The translations under genes were made by a program, and so were the position numbers. 64,000 nt of DNA. It comes from Corydoras sp. C115. Its lineage: Eukaryota; Chordata; Actinopteri; Siluriformes; Callichthyidae. The notes beneath the pieces are model-generated. The model worked only from the letters and a program-made list of their open reading frames with translations. It had not been told where the DNA came from and did no database searches. Numbering within the stretch: position 1 is the first letter of the stretch; each line of letters begins with the position of its first letter. The stretch lies in NCBI GenBank assembly GCA_019802505.1, contig JAFMOC010000003.1, positions 6,822,501-6,886,500 on the forward strand, written 5' to 3'. Positions 40,836 to 55,000 of this stretch are shown one piece after another.

Positions 40836-41170
40836 GCGGCACGGTGGCTTAGTGGTTAGCACGTTCGCCTCTCAGCGCTAGGGATTCCCGGTTCGATTCC
40901 CCATCTGGGTGGAGTTTCCATGTCCGCGTGGGTTTCCTCCGGGTTCTCCTGTTTCCTCCCACAGTTCAAAAACATGGATCAAGCCAATTGAGTTCTCCAA
41001 ATTGCCCCATATAGAGTGTGTCTGTGTGAGTGAGTGTGTGCCCAGCGATGGATTGGCGCCCTGTCCTGGGTGTGTCTGCCCAGCGCCCGAAACGTTCTCC
41101 CCTGGATGGGCATGGGGAACCCCACGGTGACCCTAATAGAGGATAAAGCGGGAGATAATGAATGAATATA
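40836..41170 (+). repeat. SINE family A, complete
   Basis: ggcggcacggtggcttagtg to gataatgaatgaatat, seven bases after the previous SINE, same orientation. Its AT-rich 3' end provides the TA into which the Tc1 element inserted. Confidence 0.9.
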
Positions 41171-41176
41171 TATATA

Positions 41177-42794
<1,618 letters not shown>

Positions 42795-42805
42795 TATATA
42801 TATAA

Positions 42806-43105
42806 GGAGTGCTTGGCACTCCTCACCTGTTTTCATTTTCTTTTGAGTATTTTCGTTCATTGGTCCTCATTTAGTTAATGTACTTGTTATTTTCATTGGC
42901 TGCGTTTAGTTTGCACGTGGTCGGGGTTTTTGTATTTATTTCTTCCGTTTCCGTTGTGTCAGTTATGTCACGCGTGTTCGACTCATTGTGCACGAGAGTG
43001 CCGACTCCGATTAAACTCAGTTCACCTTACCTGCACCTCCTGGATCCTTTCTGCGCTACTGCGCTTAATTTTTGCCTTTGCGGATACGCCCCTGACAATA
43101 TAAGT
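42806..43105 (+). mobile_element. possible solo LTR or non-autonomous element
   Basis: Runs from tgcttggcactcctcacctg to tacgcccctgaca (TG...CA ends). It contains a GC-richer body, an ATTAAA-like signal (gattaaactcag) and a gcacctcctggatc block near the 3' end, as in many fish LTRs. No clear target duplication or internal region. Confidence 0.35.
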
Positions 43106-43174
43106 ATACTCCTTATTAAAAAGCAAAGGTTTTCAACCTTAATATTTTGTTTTAACAACAATATTCACATAAAC

Positions 43175-43520
43175 ATTCATTCATTATCTTCCGCTTTTTC
43201 CTCTATTAGGGTCGTGGTGGGGTTCCCTATGCCCATCTTGGGGAGAATGTCTCGGGCGATGAGCAGATACACCCAGGACAGGGTGCCAATCTATTGCTGG
43301 GCACACACTCACGCACACAAACATATTCTATATGGGGCAATTTGGAGAATTCAATTGACTTTATCCATGTTTTTTGGACTGTGGAAGTAAACCGGAGAAC
43401 CCGGAGGAAACCCACGCAGACAAGGGGAGACCATGGGAACTCCACACATATTGGGATTTGAACCGGGAATCCCTAGCACTGAGAGGTGAACGTGCTAACC
43501 ACTAAGCCACCGTGCCGCCC
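43175..43520 (-). repeat. SINE family A, acceptor copy of the segmental duplication
   Basis: Antisense. It shares the variants of the 24197 copy, followed at right by the same ccacgtaatatc and 198-bp segment. The left flank (cacataaacattcattcatt) lacks ccacgtaatatc, so this SINE has no matching target duplication. Confidence 0.9.
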
Positions 43521-43532
43521 CCACGTAATATC

Positions 43533-43730
43533 AAGGAGTATATCTAGTGTAAATATACTACGAACTACAGTCTAGCATACCAGTCCTGGATGTGGGAACA
43601 GTGATATTCAAAAGCTTTTGAATTCTCAGCACATATTTAGAAATTTGAAAAATGTATACAACATATAAAACTTACTTCAGAAACAAGAAAATAAAGATCA
43701 GGAAGTAAAATAGATCATATAAAATTATTA
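43533..43730. repeat. duplicated segment, copy 2
   Basis: Matches 24548-24745 over its whole length with about nine substitutions and no indel. It ends exactly where another antisense SINE tail begins (43731). Confidence 0.9.
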
Positions 43731-44027
43731 TGGGGTGGGGTTCCCCATTCCCATCTAGGGGAGAATGTCTCAGGCGCTGGGCAGATAAACCCAGGACAGG
43801 GTGCCAACCTATCGCTGGGCACACACTCACTCACACAAACACACTCTATATGGGGCAATTTGGAGAACTCAATTAACTTGATCCATGTTTTTGGACTGTG
43901 GGAGGAAACCGGAGAACCCGGAGGAAACCCACGCGGACACGGGGAGAACATGGAAACTCCAACCGCATGGAGATTCAGACTGGGAATCCCTAGCGCTGAG
44001 AGGCGAATGTGCTAACCACTAAACCAC
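43731..44027 (-). repeat. SINE family A copy, tail-truncated
   Basis: Antisense from tggggtggggttccccattc to tgctaaccactaaaccacc. The outer tail (ccattatcttccgc...) is absent at the junction with the duplicated segment. Confidence 0.82.
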
Positions 44028-44084
44028 CCACATACACCGCCCACATACAAAAACCGTCAACACTAAATTCTTTACTAGTGTTGA

Positions 44085-44275
44085 GGGGGTGCATTTAGGG
44101 TTCTCACTGCCCATCCAGAGGAGATATACATTTGCTCATACGGACACACTATAGAGGGGTAATTTAGAGCTGTCAATTCACCTTAAATCCATGTTTTTGA
44201 AACTGGATGAACCTGGATCCCCAGCGCTGAGAGGAGAAGGTGCTAACCACCAAGCCACCATGATGCCTGGCATAA
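44085..44275 (-). repeat. SINE family A, heavily deleted
   Basis: Antisense traces: tgcccatccagaggagatat, attcaccttaaatccatgtt, tggatccccagcgctgagag, ctaaccaccaagccacc. Confidence 0.6.
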
Positions 44276-44559
44276 TAATACCAGTATAATAATAGTATAC
44301 TCTATTCATTAGAAGATTAAAATTAGAAGATTAAAATTACATGAATATAAAATTACCTGATACTGGCATCAGCATTTGTGTTGTGGGAGTGTTTAATGTC
44401 ACTGTAACCCCATTTTCCTATCATTCCTCTGTTTCTAAATAATAAGTGAAGAGCACCATTTAAACATATTAAATTATCAGCTACCAAGATCTAAAACCAG
44501 CCCTTTATGTCTGTAATTGCACAGAATCACATATTACATTGGCATTTTAAAAGACATTA

Positions 44560-44775
44560 GATAAAGTGATCTATTTGCCTACTGTGTTTATACACATAGG
44601 AATCTTGCCTCCACAGTGAAACGCCCACATATTCACACACTGGTGAAGTATGCACACGTGCCTGGAGGCGCACCTTGGGGTTAGGTTCCTTGCCCAAAGA
44701 CACTTCAGCCATGGTACTTGGTGGGACCGGGATTAGACCTGAGGACCTTCAGTCAGCAGTCAAGTAATTTCCTCC
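44560..44775 (-). repeat. SINE family B, antisense
   Basis: Reverse complement order: tail gtgatctatttgcctactgt, body cacgtgcctggaggcgcacc, ttggggttaggttccttgcc, tggtacttggtgggaccggg, head gacctgaggaccttcagtc. Confidence 0.7.
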
Positions 44776-44789
44776 CTGTCCTCATACCC

Positions 44790-45090
44790 CTGTGACAATG
44801 TGAGACAAATGAGGAGCAGAGACATGATTTCTCAAGCTCAGGAATCGGCTTTATTAACATAAGTACATTACATGTCGATCATGTCTTGGCTGGTGGAGTT
44901 GCTGTACCACCATGTTCCTTCCTCATCCCCAGGATCCCTTACTTGAGGTTTTTTAGGATATAATGGCTGCACACAGCAGAGAAGAACCTCATCATCAGAA
45001 GAACCTCCTTACCTCGAATAGACATCCTTTCCCCTACAGCGGCACTGTGCTCCTGCAATAGCCCCTTAACGCAACCATAACATAACAAGG
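44790..45090. repeat. unclassified repeat, perhaps an LTR fragment
   Basis: gtgacaatgtgagacaaatg then aggagcagagacatgattt and ctttattaac resemble 25585-25680. An LTR origin is a guess; no coding region is attached. Confidence 0.3.
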
Positions 45091-45489
45091 GTTATTCTAA
45101 ACATGCAGTAAACAACAGATACTGGTTACATTAACAGATTTAGTCATTTAATTTAGGGAGCCTTAGCACCTTTTGCTCAAAATGTTGGATGTGTCGACTG
45201 TAAGAGATTGCATGGACCAAGCAACAAATTAAAACAGTTTTACCTTTTTATTTATCTTATTTATTTCAAATAGCCATTTCTTAAAACAATTTACATAGAA
45301 TTTCTGCTTATATACTGTATAGATAATCACATTATGAATTAAGTCTAGCCATGACATGTCTTGACATTTACAACCTACTTCTTTTTTAGATGGGCTGTTC
45401 AGGAATTTCACCTGGATCTGGTGCCTTATATTTTATGAATGAATTCACATGTACAAAAAAAAAAAAAAAAAATTGTACTTAAAAAATGA

Positions 45490-45815
45490 CATTCATTATC
45501 ATCTGCTTAATCCTCTAATTGGGTCGCAGGGGTTTCCCATGCCCATCCAGGGGAGAACGTTTTGGGCGCTGGGCAGATACGCCCAGGCGCCAATCTATTG
45601 CAGGGCACACAGACACATACACACCCATTTGTATGGGGCAATTTAGAGCACTAATTTACCTTTAATCCATGTTTTTGTTCTGTGGGAGGAAACCAGAGAA
45701 TCCAGAGGAAACCCACATGGGGAGAACATGTAAACTCCACCCAGATCAGGATTCGAACCTGGAATCCTCAGTGCTGAGAGGCGAACGTGCTAACCACTAA
45801 GCCACCGTCCCACCC
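45490..45815 (-). repeat. SINE family A, nearly complete
   Basis: Antisense from attcattatcatctgcttaa to gctaaccactaagccaccgt. A poly(A) run of 18 at 45456-45473 precedes it. Confidence 0.85.
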
Positions 45816-45915
45816 ATTATCTGCATTCTTTTAAATTATATTTAATCTGGACAAATTTGCTAATCAATATTTCGTTCAGTCATGCTGTCATAGTATAAGT
45901 TTCTTCTACTTATCA

Positions 45916-46072
45916 ATCCATCATCTTCCGCTTTATCCTATATTAGGGTCGTGGTGGGGTTCCCCATGCCCATCCAGGGAAGAAAGTTTCGGGTGCTGGG
46001 CAGATACATCCTGGACAGGGCAATTTGGAGAATTCAATTGACTTGATCCATGTTTTTGCCACCGTGCCGCCC
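45916..46072 (-). repeat. SINE family A with large internal deletion
   Basis: The tail half joins directly from tccatgtttttg to the extreme head gccaccgtgccgccc, leaving 157 bp. Perfect 14-bp target duplications tcttctacttatca (45902-45915 and 46073-46086) show both ends are original. Last family A copy before the repeat-poor block. Confidence 0.9.
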
Positions 46073-46086
46073 TCTTCTACTTATCA

Positions 46087-49000
46087 TTTTCAACAAAAAA
46101 AAAAAAAAAAAAAGAAGACCTCTCTGGCATGCAGACAGGCAAGACAAGCACACATACTTGCCACTTTTCATTGAAATTTTTGTCCATGCTGCTCTGTCAC
46201 ACCAAGATGTCTAACCTTTTCAATTATTTATGTTTAGTGCTTCATCCTGCTTCTTCATTTTGGAAATTTTCCTGAGCAGATCAAAATCTCACCTGGACCC
46301 ATAAAAAAATTAAACATTGCCATTTTTGTTGTTTTTTAATGCTTTTTGGAGAGATTAGAAAGTGCAGGACAATGTTTTTTTATGGAAAAAAATAATTTAA
46401 ACAAATGAATGTAAACAAAACCAAGTAAAAAGAAATGCAGAATTGGCATGTTTATCTTTAAAGCTATATTTAAAACTTATACAGAATAATGCCTGGCATT
46501 GTACTGCCGAAATAACCATGGACTTCATAGAAAAGCACTGATGGCAGTACATCTCTCTCAAACCCTTATAAATTGCTTACCATTAATGATGCACATCACT
46601 TCACATGTACGTTACTCATGGCCCACATCAGATGTAGGCTTAAACACCCATTGCTCAAAATTGTCTTGATGGTGTCCTTTCGGGCCTTGTAACAAAGACA
46701 TCATTGTTCGTTTTTTCACAACAACCTGAAATTTGAACTCAGCTTACAACAGAATGCATTTCTACTGTTATTTTATCTAAACCTTTAACACACTGCTTCT
46801 GTTATATGCAATAGCTCTATAATTTAAGAGGAAGAACGTTTCAGGGTGTGTTGAGAAGAAGTGTATGTGACATCAGGAAAATAAAACGCATCTGATTCTC
46901 ATTTGTGAAGTACATGAAAGTACTAGTTTTTATTCCTTCATATTCAAACTTCACAAACAGCGTGAACTTGTACAATACCTCAAGAGAGTGAAAATTACAA
47001 AAAAGTGCTGGTAACATTTACAAAAAAATCATCCTTACTTTGCGACAATCAGTTATTCTTCCACTCTTTTTTTTAGTCTTTTGTATTAAGGCTTAATACT
47101 TCTGTATAAAGTATATGCAAGATAAGTCTTCACAGTTTTTCTCGAAAAAAAAAAGTCACAATATTATGTAACATAATGAAGCTTTTACGGCTATTTTCTG
47201 TATAATAACAAATACACATCACTGGTAATTATACGTGAAATACAGGGCTTACTGTAAAATGGCAGGTAATGATACTGTCAGATGAAATCATTTTTAAAAA
47301 ATCTTTTATCCTTAAACATGTTTATAGGAAAAGGTTACATGGACATAGCGCTGTAATAACTGAGAAAGGTGAGAAGCAAAGGAATAATATGTGGTGTAAA
47401 AATGAGAGAGAGAGATCGCCTCTAAACTTTGGCACATCCCTTTAAATATTTTCACAAACAAGGTCAGGTTTATTCGTGTTGTTGAACGTTGTTTCAAATT
47501 GTATGCATGGAAGCTGAGTGAGACTGGTGTAAATAAATCATGCTGCGTAGTAAGGTGCTAAATCAGACGAGTTAACACGATCGGCTAAAAACGTCTGGGA
47601 CACAATAAGGTGCATTTATAAGACTCAAAGCATAAGGATCCTAAAAAAAACAAAATCAATAATAATAATAATAATAATAACAACAACAACAATAATAATA
47701 ATAATAATAAAAGGTATTGTAATTATTATTATTGTGATAAAGAATAATTTACAAAAAGAACACAAAAACCCCAAATAGTAAAAACACTAATCATATAATG
47801 ACCAATAGTCTTGAGGCGACCTCATGAATTCATGCAACCCTAAATGAATGATTTTAAAATGTATATATATTTTTAGGCATATGTCGATATTCACTTCACA
47901 TATGACATTATTAATATATAATGCAGTAAAGTAGTTTGTACTGTGAATTTTTTTTTTCTTGGTTATTCCAAGTTTGTGTATTTGACCAATTTGTGGACGA
48001 ACTGTTGAGCTGATCATCGGCACATGTCTAATACTTGTTTACATGGATGCAGAGGCGTCTTGCCTGTTTAGACTGAAGGGTGGTTTTCAAATAAACAATA
48101 AACTGCCTTGAAATATTCAAGGTTTCATTTTGAAATCAAGGTTCGATTCGATTCCTAAGTGCACAAAACAATGGAACTGTTGATTGTTAAAAAAGTAGTT
48201 TGCCAATTTGAGTGATCATAATCAGGTGATTAGAACAGGCCCGCAATATTGAAATTCTAGCTTGTTATAAAACAGCCTTACCAAAACTAAGGCATGTTAA
48301 ACTGAAGGTTATGAAGGATATGGCAAAGCTTGGAACATATTTCGCAAACTTTAGACAGCTTAGTTAATTTAGCTAGTGCTTTTAACATTTGTATGCAAGC
48401 AGCTTTTAACAGCTAACCAATTTGAGTCTGATAACTCTTCCTGATATAGGTATGGTATGCCCTCGCGTGGATTACGCATGAAGGAATGGGATGGGTCCGA
48501 ATTGAATGTGACACAGAAAGAAGCATAGATAGTAATATATGTAAAAAATCTGGGGAGCTGCGCTAGTTTACAGATCAGCGTATGAGAGCTCTAGCCCTAA
48601 ATCACCCTCATGCACACGGTTAAAGTGACGCGACAAGCTTGCTTAAAATCACCTACATCACGGACAAGCGGTTTTGGTTTTTTAGTGCAAACACAATCGG
48701 CTGGCTTCAGCTTTTCAAGAATAAAAACAAGCTCACCAAGAAGATCACATTGAAGGCACATACTTATGCTTCCTCTAACACGCGACGATTTGAGACGTTA
48801 CACCTGCAACACCTTTCAATAAACACCACGAAGCGCTTATTACAGGAAAAAGCCACTATTTTTTTTGACAAAAATCATCACTATTTAGGATTGCTATCGA
48901 TTATTATTATTATTATTAAGCTTCTGTCATTAATTACACATAAAGGACACCAACTTCAGAAAGTGAACTGGCTTCTTCCTTTATGAATAATTAGTCAATT

Positions 49001-52000
49001 TTCACCGCCACACAATTAAAGGAAAACATTTTCCTATTTGGAGGCATTACACTAATTACACCGAAGATTAAATATATCACTGTTTTAGCGGCGTCCCAGA
49101 AACACGGAGCTGTCCACAAATATTGATTGTTTGAACTGTTCGTGAAAAAAGCGATAATGATGATGAGCATGAAGAGGAAACTATTTAAAAACCATGTACA
49201 CATACTTGCACCACAGCTTGTGTTAGCGGCAAATATTACAATGTTTTGAAAAACTGTATAAATTTAGGCTTCATGTTTCTGGGACGGTGTGCTGATGTCC
49301 CTGTCTTGTCCAAAGCAATCACGCGAGGAAACAGGAAGTACTTTTTTTTTTAAAAATCAATGCGCCTCATTTCCCTCATTTCCTTGCGTATGTACACATC
49401 CGTACCCCTCCTGTTCTGTACCTCATTTTCAGAAAACATCCTCATTCAATCTCAAACACACAGCATGGTGTGAGCGCACAGACAGCGTTTACTGATAGTT
49501 ACTCAAATTCTCATGTGTGATATTGCTCTTAATCAAAGAAGACCGATTATTTTAGTGCAAATCTCTTTCCTAGTTTGAAAAGTGATAGTAGGGTTTATGG
49601 TAAATGATACTGTGAAAGGTTTGTAAGACAAGTTCGGACTTAGTGGTTTATTTTTTGAGACTGATTATCTAGATGCTAGATAAGTGGTTTTAATTTTCTC
49701 CGTTTACTTAATAGGCATGTGCTGATATTTGAGAATTATCAGTTTCTTATCACTGTCTTTCTTAAAAAATTACAAAAATCTTCCTAATTAATAATCTTCA
49801 TGTCTGCTTAATTGCTTCAGGGGAAAATTGTACAATGTACAGAAGGCTGAAGACACTATTAGACAGGAAGGAAAACTGTGTAGTGATCACCAAACCTTTA
49901 AAAGAATGAATAATAGAGATCTCTGTGAAGCTGGAACCTCCATTACCTTCTGTGAGTAAAAAATAATAATATAAACCATTAAAGCCAAATAAGAATAGGG
50001 AATGCATTAACACAGGGCAGATTTGGGGTAAATAAGGCCACTACAGACAAAATATTGTAGGAGTTGAGGAATTCTGGACCTTAGCTGCCCCATGTTGTTG
50101 TTTCAGAAGAGAAAACATATTTTGGTAAATATGTTACACGATCAATATCAGCACATGCCATCTTTCAAATGCCATAATGATACAAATTTGTGAGGATGCT
50201 CCAACTAATTTGTGATGTTTCCAAAAAGTTTAACGGATGCGGTAATGCTAATGGTGCTGCTTGTTTGTGTCTCACTTTAGTCCAGTGTTTGACAAGTCAA
50301 AATATTAAAATGGCCATGTATGCACATAAAAAAGAAACCTTATTCCCTCAAAACAGCAGTCATCACAATGCAAACACACTTTTACAACAAATAAACACAA
50401 ACAAAGTTTAAAACAAAGAGAATCTTACTGCAGCATATCATTTAGGGTTGCTTAGTTACTAAAAGATGTTACAAAAATCTACCTTTACTACGACAGCTCA
50501 ACTTCTGAACTTCCCAGGTCTTCTATTGTCTAATATAAACCTTTAGTATTAACTTGATCTTGCCAGAATGGAACAAAAATGTAAAAAATAAATTATAAGT
50601 GCTTTATATATCATGTGTGAGTTTAACAATTGTTTTTGCCTATAAAGATGTGGATATGGCTAAGAACAGCATACTGTGTTCAGGAAAAAAAAAGATTTTA
50701 CATGAACTAGTCTACAAATATGGACTCCAGATTTACAGTTCTCTAAAGTACATGATAAAACAGGCAACTGATGATGCTATAGGTTAAAATGGATATAAAT
50801 ATATATATGTATGTATATATATATATATATAGTATAATATATGTATGCAGACAATCGCTAATGCTAAATTAACTCTAAATGATCTCATGCGTCACCATAA
50901 TATTGCCTTTCTAACGACCTTTCTACTCTGATATGAACTTTTCACCTACATATTTACAGGATAATAGTTATTGGTATATGCCACAATGAAAAACCAACAT
51001 GGGGGATTTGGTCCTTTAGGTTGATATAACAACACAAATAGATTAAATAGATTATGGTGTCATTGGTGTGTATCTATAAGACTGGAATATGCAGATGATG
51101 TTGGAAATATAAAATATGTATCAGAACAGGCACTAGTTTTCTTGTTATAAAGGTGTTTCGATTTATCATGGGAAGTGTTGGAAAAATTAAGTGCAAATGC
51201 AACATACAACTTGGTCCATTGTGAGCAACCTAAAAAAACACTCTGTTTTTCTATAAAAATATTCAGAGAAAAACAAAATCTAATTGTGTATATTTGAGTT
51301 GAACTATTCCAGCACATCAAATTCAGCTATTCGTGAATACGCAGGTGTGATTGAACATGCATTATTAGGGAAGGCCAAGCCTGATACACATTTAAAAGGC
51401 TGGTTCATTGTAAATCACTGTGACATTACAATCTTACCATGATACCTAGTCAGATTACTTACTGCTTAAATTTTTTTTTTGTTTTGTTTTGTTTGTTTTT
51501 TTTTGAAGAATTTGTAAAAAGTGATTTTTGGTCTCAACAGTAAATATATAAAGATTCCAGAGTCTAACCATATTTTCAAGTGATCAGCAAACCAATAAAA
51601 CCATGTTTCACAACTTTTTTCATATTGTTCATATTTCCCAAATCGCATTAATATGTCAGCTTGGAAACTGCAAAATGGAGATTCATGCTCTTTGGTGTGT
51701 ACAGAAATGGCAAATACACTTCCTATGCTTCTGCCAAATTCCAATCTGTCATTGATTTTTAACTACAAAAGTAGACAAAATGTTACTTAATGTAAGCTTG
51801 GAAGTCTTAGACTGGTTTAAACAAGTAACAGCAATTTTCGCATAAATCAGCTGCACAGAGCAAATCTAAAGTCTCCAGAAGTCTCTAACACTCCTAACCA
51901 CATGTGTTTCAGTATTAGCACAGTGCACATAAATGTGTTTTAATAATACTGGAGGACAAGGGAGAGGCGTGAAGATGCTAAGGCTCACAAGGCAATCTGT

Positions 52001-55000
52001 TCATTTTACAGCATGCTTTTATTTGAATGCTACATTAAAAGCTGTCACTTCTGGGTGTGATTACAAGGGTGACTAGGTATGTGTCGATAACCGCTGAGGC
52101 TTTACTAAAATGTTGACCTTGACTCATAAAACAGCTCAATGTTTAAGCACTTCTTAATTGTTATTTTATGATCAGGACTGACAAAACTTGGTTTTGGCCA
52201 ACACAAATAAAAAATAAAATTCACATATGTTAGTAAAAGTAAGTAGTTGACTGCTTTGCCAGCAAAAAAAAGAACATGGATGTCTTTCGAGGTTTTAAGT
52301 TTTGGATTGGGTTTTCCCTTGGTTTTGAACTGGAACTGAACACTAAAATAGTTTGTGAGATCAGGTAGCCACTCTTTTAGATTTTACTTACTACTAGCAC
52401 AGTAAACTGTAAGATCCGATGTAAGAATGACTTGCAGAATATCCGCGAGTCATGATTGACATTTAATCATATTTAATTGAAGCTAACACAGTGTAAATGT
52501 ATCTGGATTGTGGTAGCCAACGTTCCAAACTTGTCAAATTGGAAACTCAAACCCTCAAACTGAATGACAAAATTTATTTTAGTATTAAAATAGACCATAT
52601 CTGTTCATTCTAGGTAATTTGACTGAATTTGTGCACTTTATTAATAAAACACACAATGAAACTGATTATTAGCACATTTTTTGTAATTCAGAAGTAATAT
52701 TAATTCAAATTCCCACATTCTGTATATGCATAACACATAAGATTAGAGATTAGGAAGCATGAAGTAAATAGGTAACAATGACAGGTTTATGTAGAAGCCT
52801 TTTTTTAATCTAAAAAGTTATTATTATGCTTCTTATTTCTGAATCAAAAGGCATCTCGGCTAATAAATTTCCCTCAGAAATACTTTGCTTTAAGTTTTTA
52901 TTCAACATTTTGGAGAAGTCGGTAAAGTTAACAGAGTGCAGCTCACTTAAGAGGAGCTCACATACTGAACGCTTTGGTGAAATATTTGCGAATTGATCAG
53001 CTAAACAATTGCAATAGAAGGACCATTTTTCCTTAAGGCATGCTGGAGTGTGTACTTGTTTGAAAATATTTCGGTTGCTGATGTGTTAAAATATTTTGCA
53101 GAATAAAAATTAAAGGAGGAATTTAGAGTGACACCTGTGGAGAGAAAAAGCTGAACATTTGGGATGAACAGTCTGGCTTGGTTTCAGAAACGGAGGAATG
53201 TTTTTGATTTGCACAGGGGAGGTATGTGAGGTATGATTAGTATTTAGTCAAGTATTTATTTATGACATTTGGGTTTGTTCCTCAAGGTCAAGTTATTATT
53301 TTACTTAATATAAAAAGTTAATATTACAAATTCATCTCTATAAATCACGATACTTATTACCAAAAGTATTATTCATTACTGATTTATTAAGGATCACCTA
53401 ATTTGTATGAGCATCATATCTAAGTGGATAATGCTACATGGTATAACCACTATAAAGGAATAAAAGTAAGGGAAATAAATTAATATTCATTAGTAATTGC
53501 TACATGACTGAATGTATGTGATCACATTTCATTCCAAAGTAATGAGCATTTATTTGGAGTTGCCTTTTAGGTCTATGTAAAATCTTTTCATTTCAATTAA
53601 CACTTAGTTAAGTCTTTTTAAAGACTATGTTGGTGAGTTGAGTTTAGATTTCTCTTCAAGCTGCAGGATTTTATATAAAACTTATCAGATCAGTTTGTTT
53701 GTGCACAATGGTATAGTATAAGTTTAAAATGTAACATTTGATATTGGCATTATTTTTTTTTACTGTTGTTTTTAAGTGTAATATGGATTTCTGAGAAAAA
53801 TCCAACCAAACTGGCATAAGTAAGATCAAAGTAATTATAGTATTTATAAATGTTCATTAAATCACAATTTCAGACAACACACTTTGGACAAATGTTATCA
53901 AACATAGCAGATTTAGGGCACAGAGTTGTGACTCTTGCATTTTATAAGAAAAAAAATCACTTCCTCTAAAACAGTGTTGCAACACAAAATGTAGTATACA
54001 TTTTTCTTTTGTCTGCATTAAAATGGCACAAAAAATCCAGAAAAAATGCAATTTTTGATTTTGTTCTGAAGAGAACTTCCGAAATGACTGGGACAAAATT
54101 ATTGGAACATTTTAAAAACTGTATGACTTAAATGATTAATTATAATTTAATTAAACAATGCATTTATATTTGTAGGAAATAGCAGATGTTTGCAAAATAT
54201 AGGATCTTTTTAACTGTGAACAGCATTTTTCAAATCTTAAGCAATGGGTCTTCTAACAGGATGTGTGGTACATAAAAAATCATGCAGGCATGGTTCAAAA
54301 TAAAGCAGTAGAATTCTGAAGGGTTCAGCAATGACCCATGATCTACATCTTATAAATAACCTATTATCTCAAAACAGTAGATTTAAACCTTAAAATAAAA
54401 TAAAATGAATGAAGTGGTTAAAAATTCTAGTATGAAGTTGTAAGAAAGATGGTTAAATAAATTTTAGATACTGCTTCCAGAGTCCAGTGCATTTCTTGTT
54501 CTATGTAGAATAATATCAGATTGTACATTTTCTGCATTTATGTGTTGATTCAATGCAAACAGAAAAAAATAAATGAGCCGAAATAGCAACAAAGTTCTGA
54601 TACAAGTAATGCATTTTCTAAATTAATGAGGGGAAGTGTGTGTGTGGGGGGGTGCCTATGCAATTCTATAAAAAGCTAAAGAAGAGCCATGAAAATCAGA
54701 TCTTTTGAATATTCAATACTAACAAAAGTCTGCATATTAAAACATCTTTTGATTGAATATTGAAATACACCAAGTAATTGTCATAAAATCAAGGATTTAG
54801 TAGTTTTGAAAACACTGCATTATTTTAATTGATTTCTATCCAGAAGCTACCAAGACTTGTACTGTATCTTCAGGTATAAATCTGCATATAAATATGACCG
54901 TTTAAGTTTTATTGAATGAAAAAATATAGCAGATGGTGAAATATTTAACTAAAAGCAACAGGTAGAGACAAAAAATTGAATAGGTTTGCTGGCAAAGAAG

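Noticed and set aside
40909..41130. A recurring open frame of about 75 residues (also near 11028, 35981, 39828, 43715) with similar peptide [20 protein letters not shown]
   Set aside because: All copies lie within family A SINEs, which are non-coding; the frame recurs only because the SINE recurs.
48639..48986. 115-codon frame on the plus strand
   Set aside because: Low-complexity tracts (NKNK, IIIIII), no recognisable motif, no upstream exon or splice context; likely chance.
51466..51744. 92-codon minus-strand frame (FGRSIGSVFAISVHTKEHES)
   Set aside because: Looks vaguely protein-like but ends in a poly-Lys low-complexity tract and shows no family motif or supporting exon.
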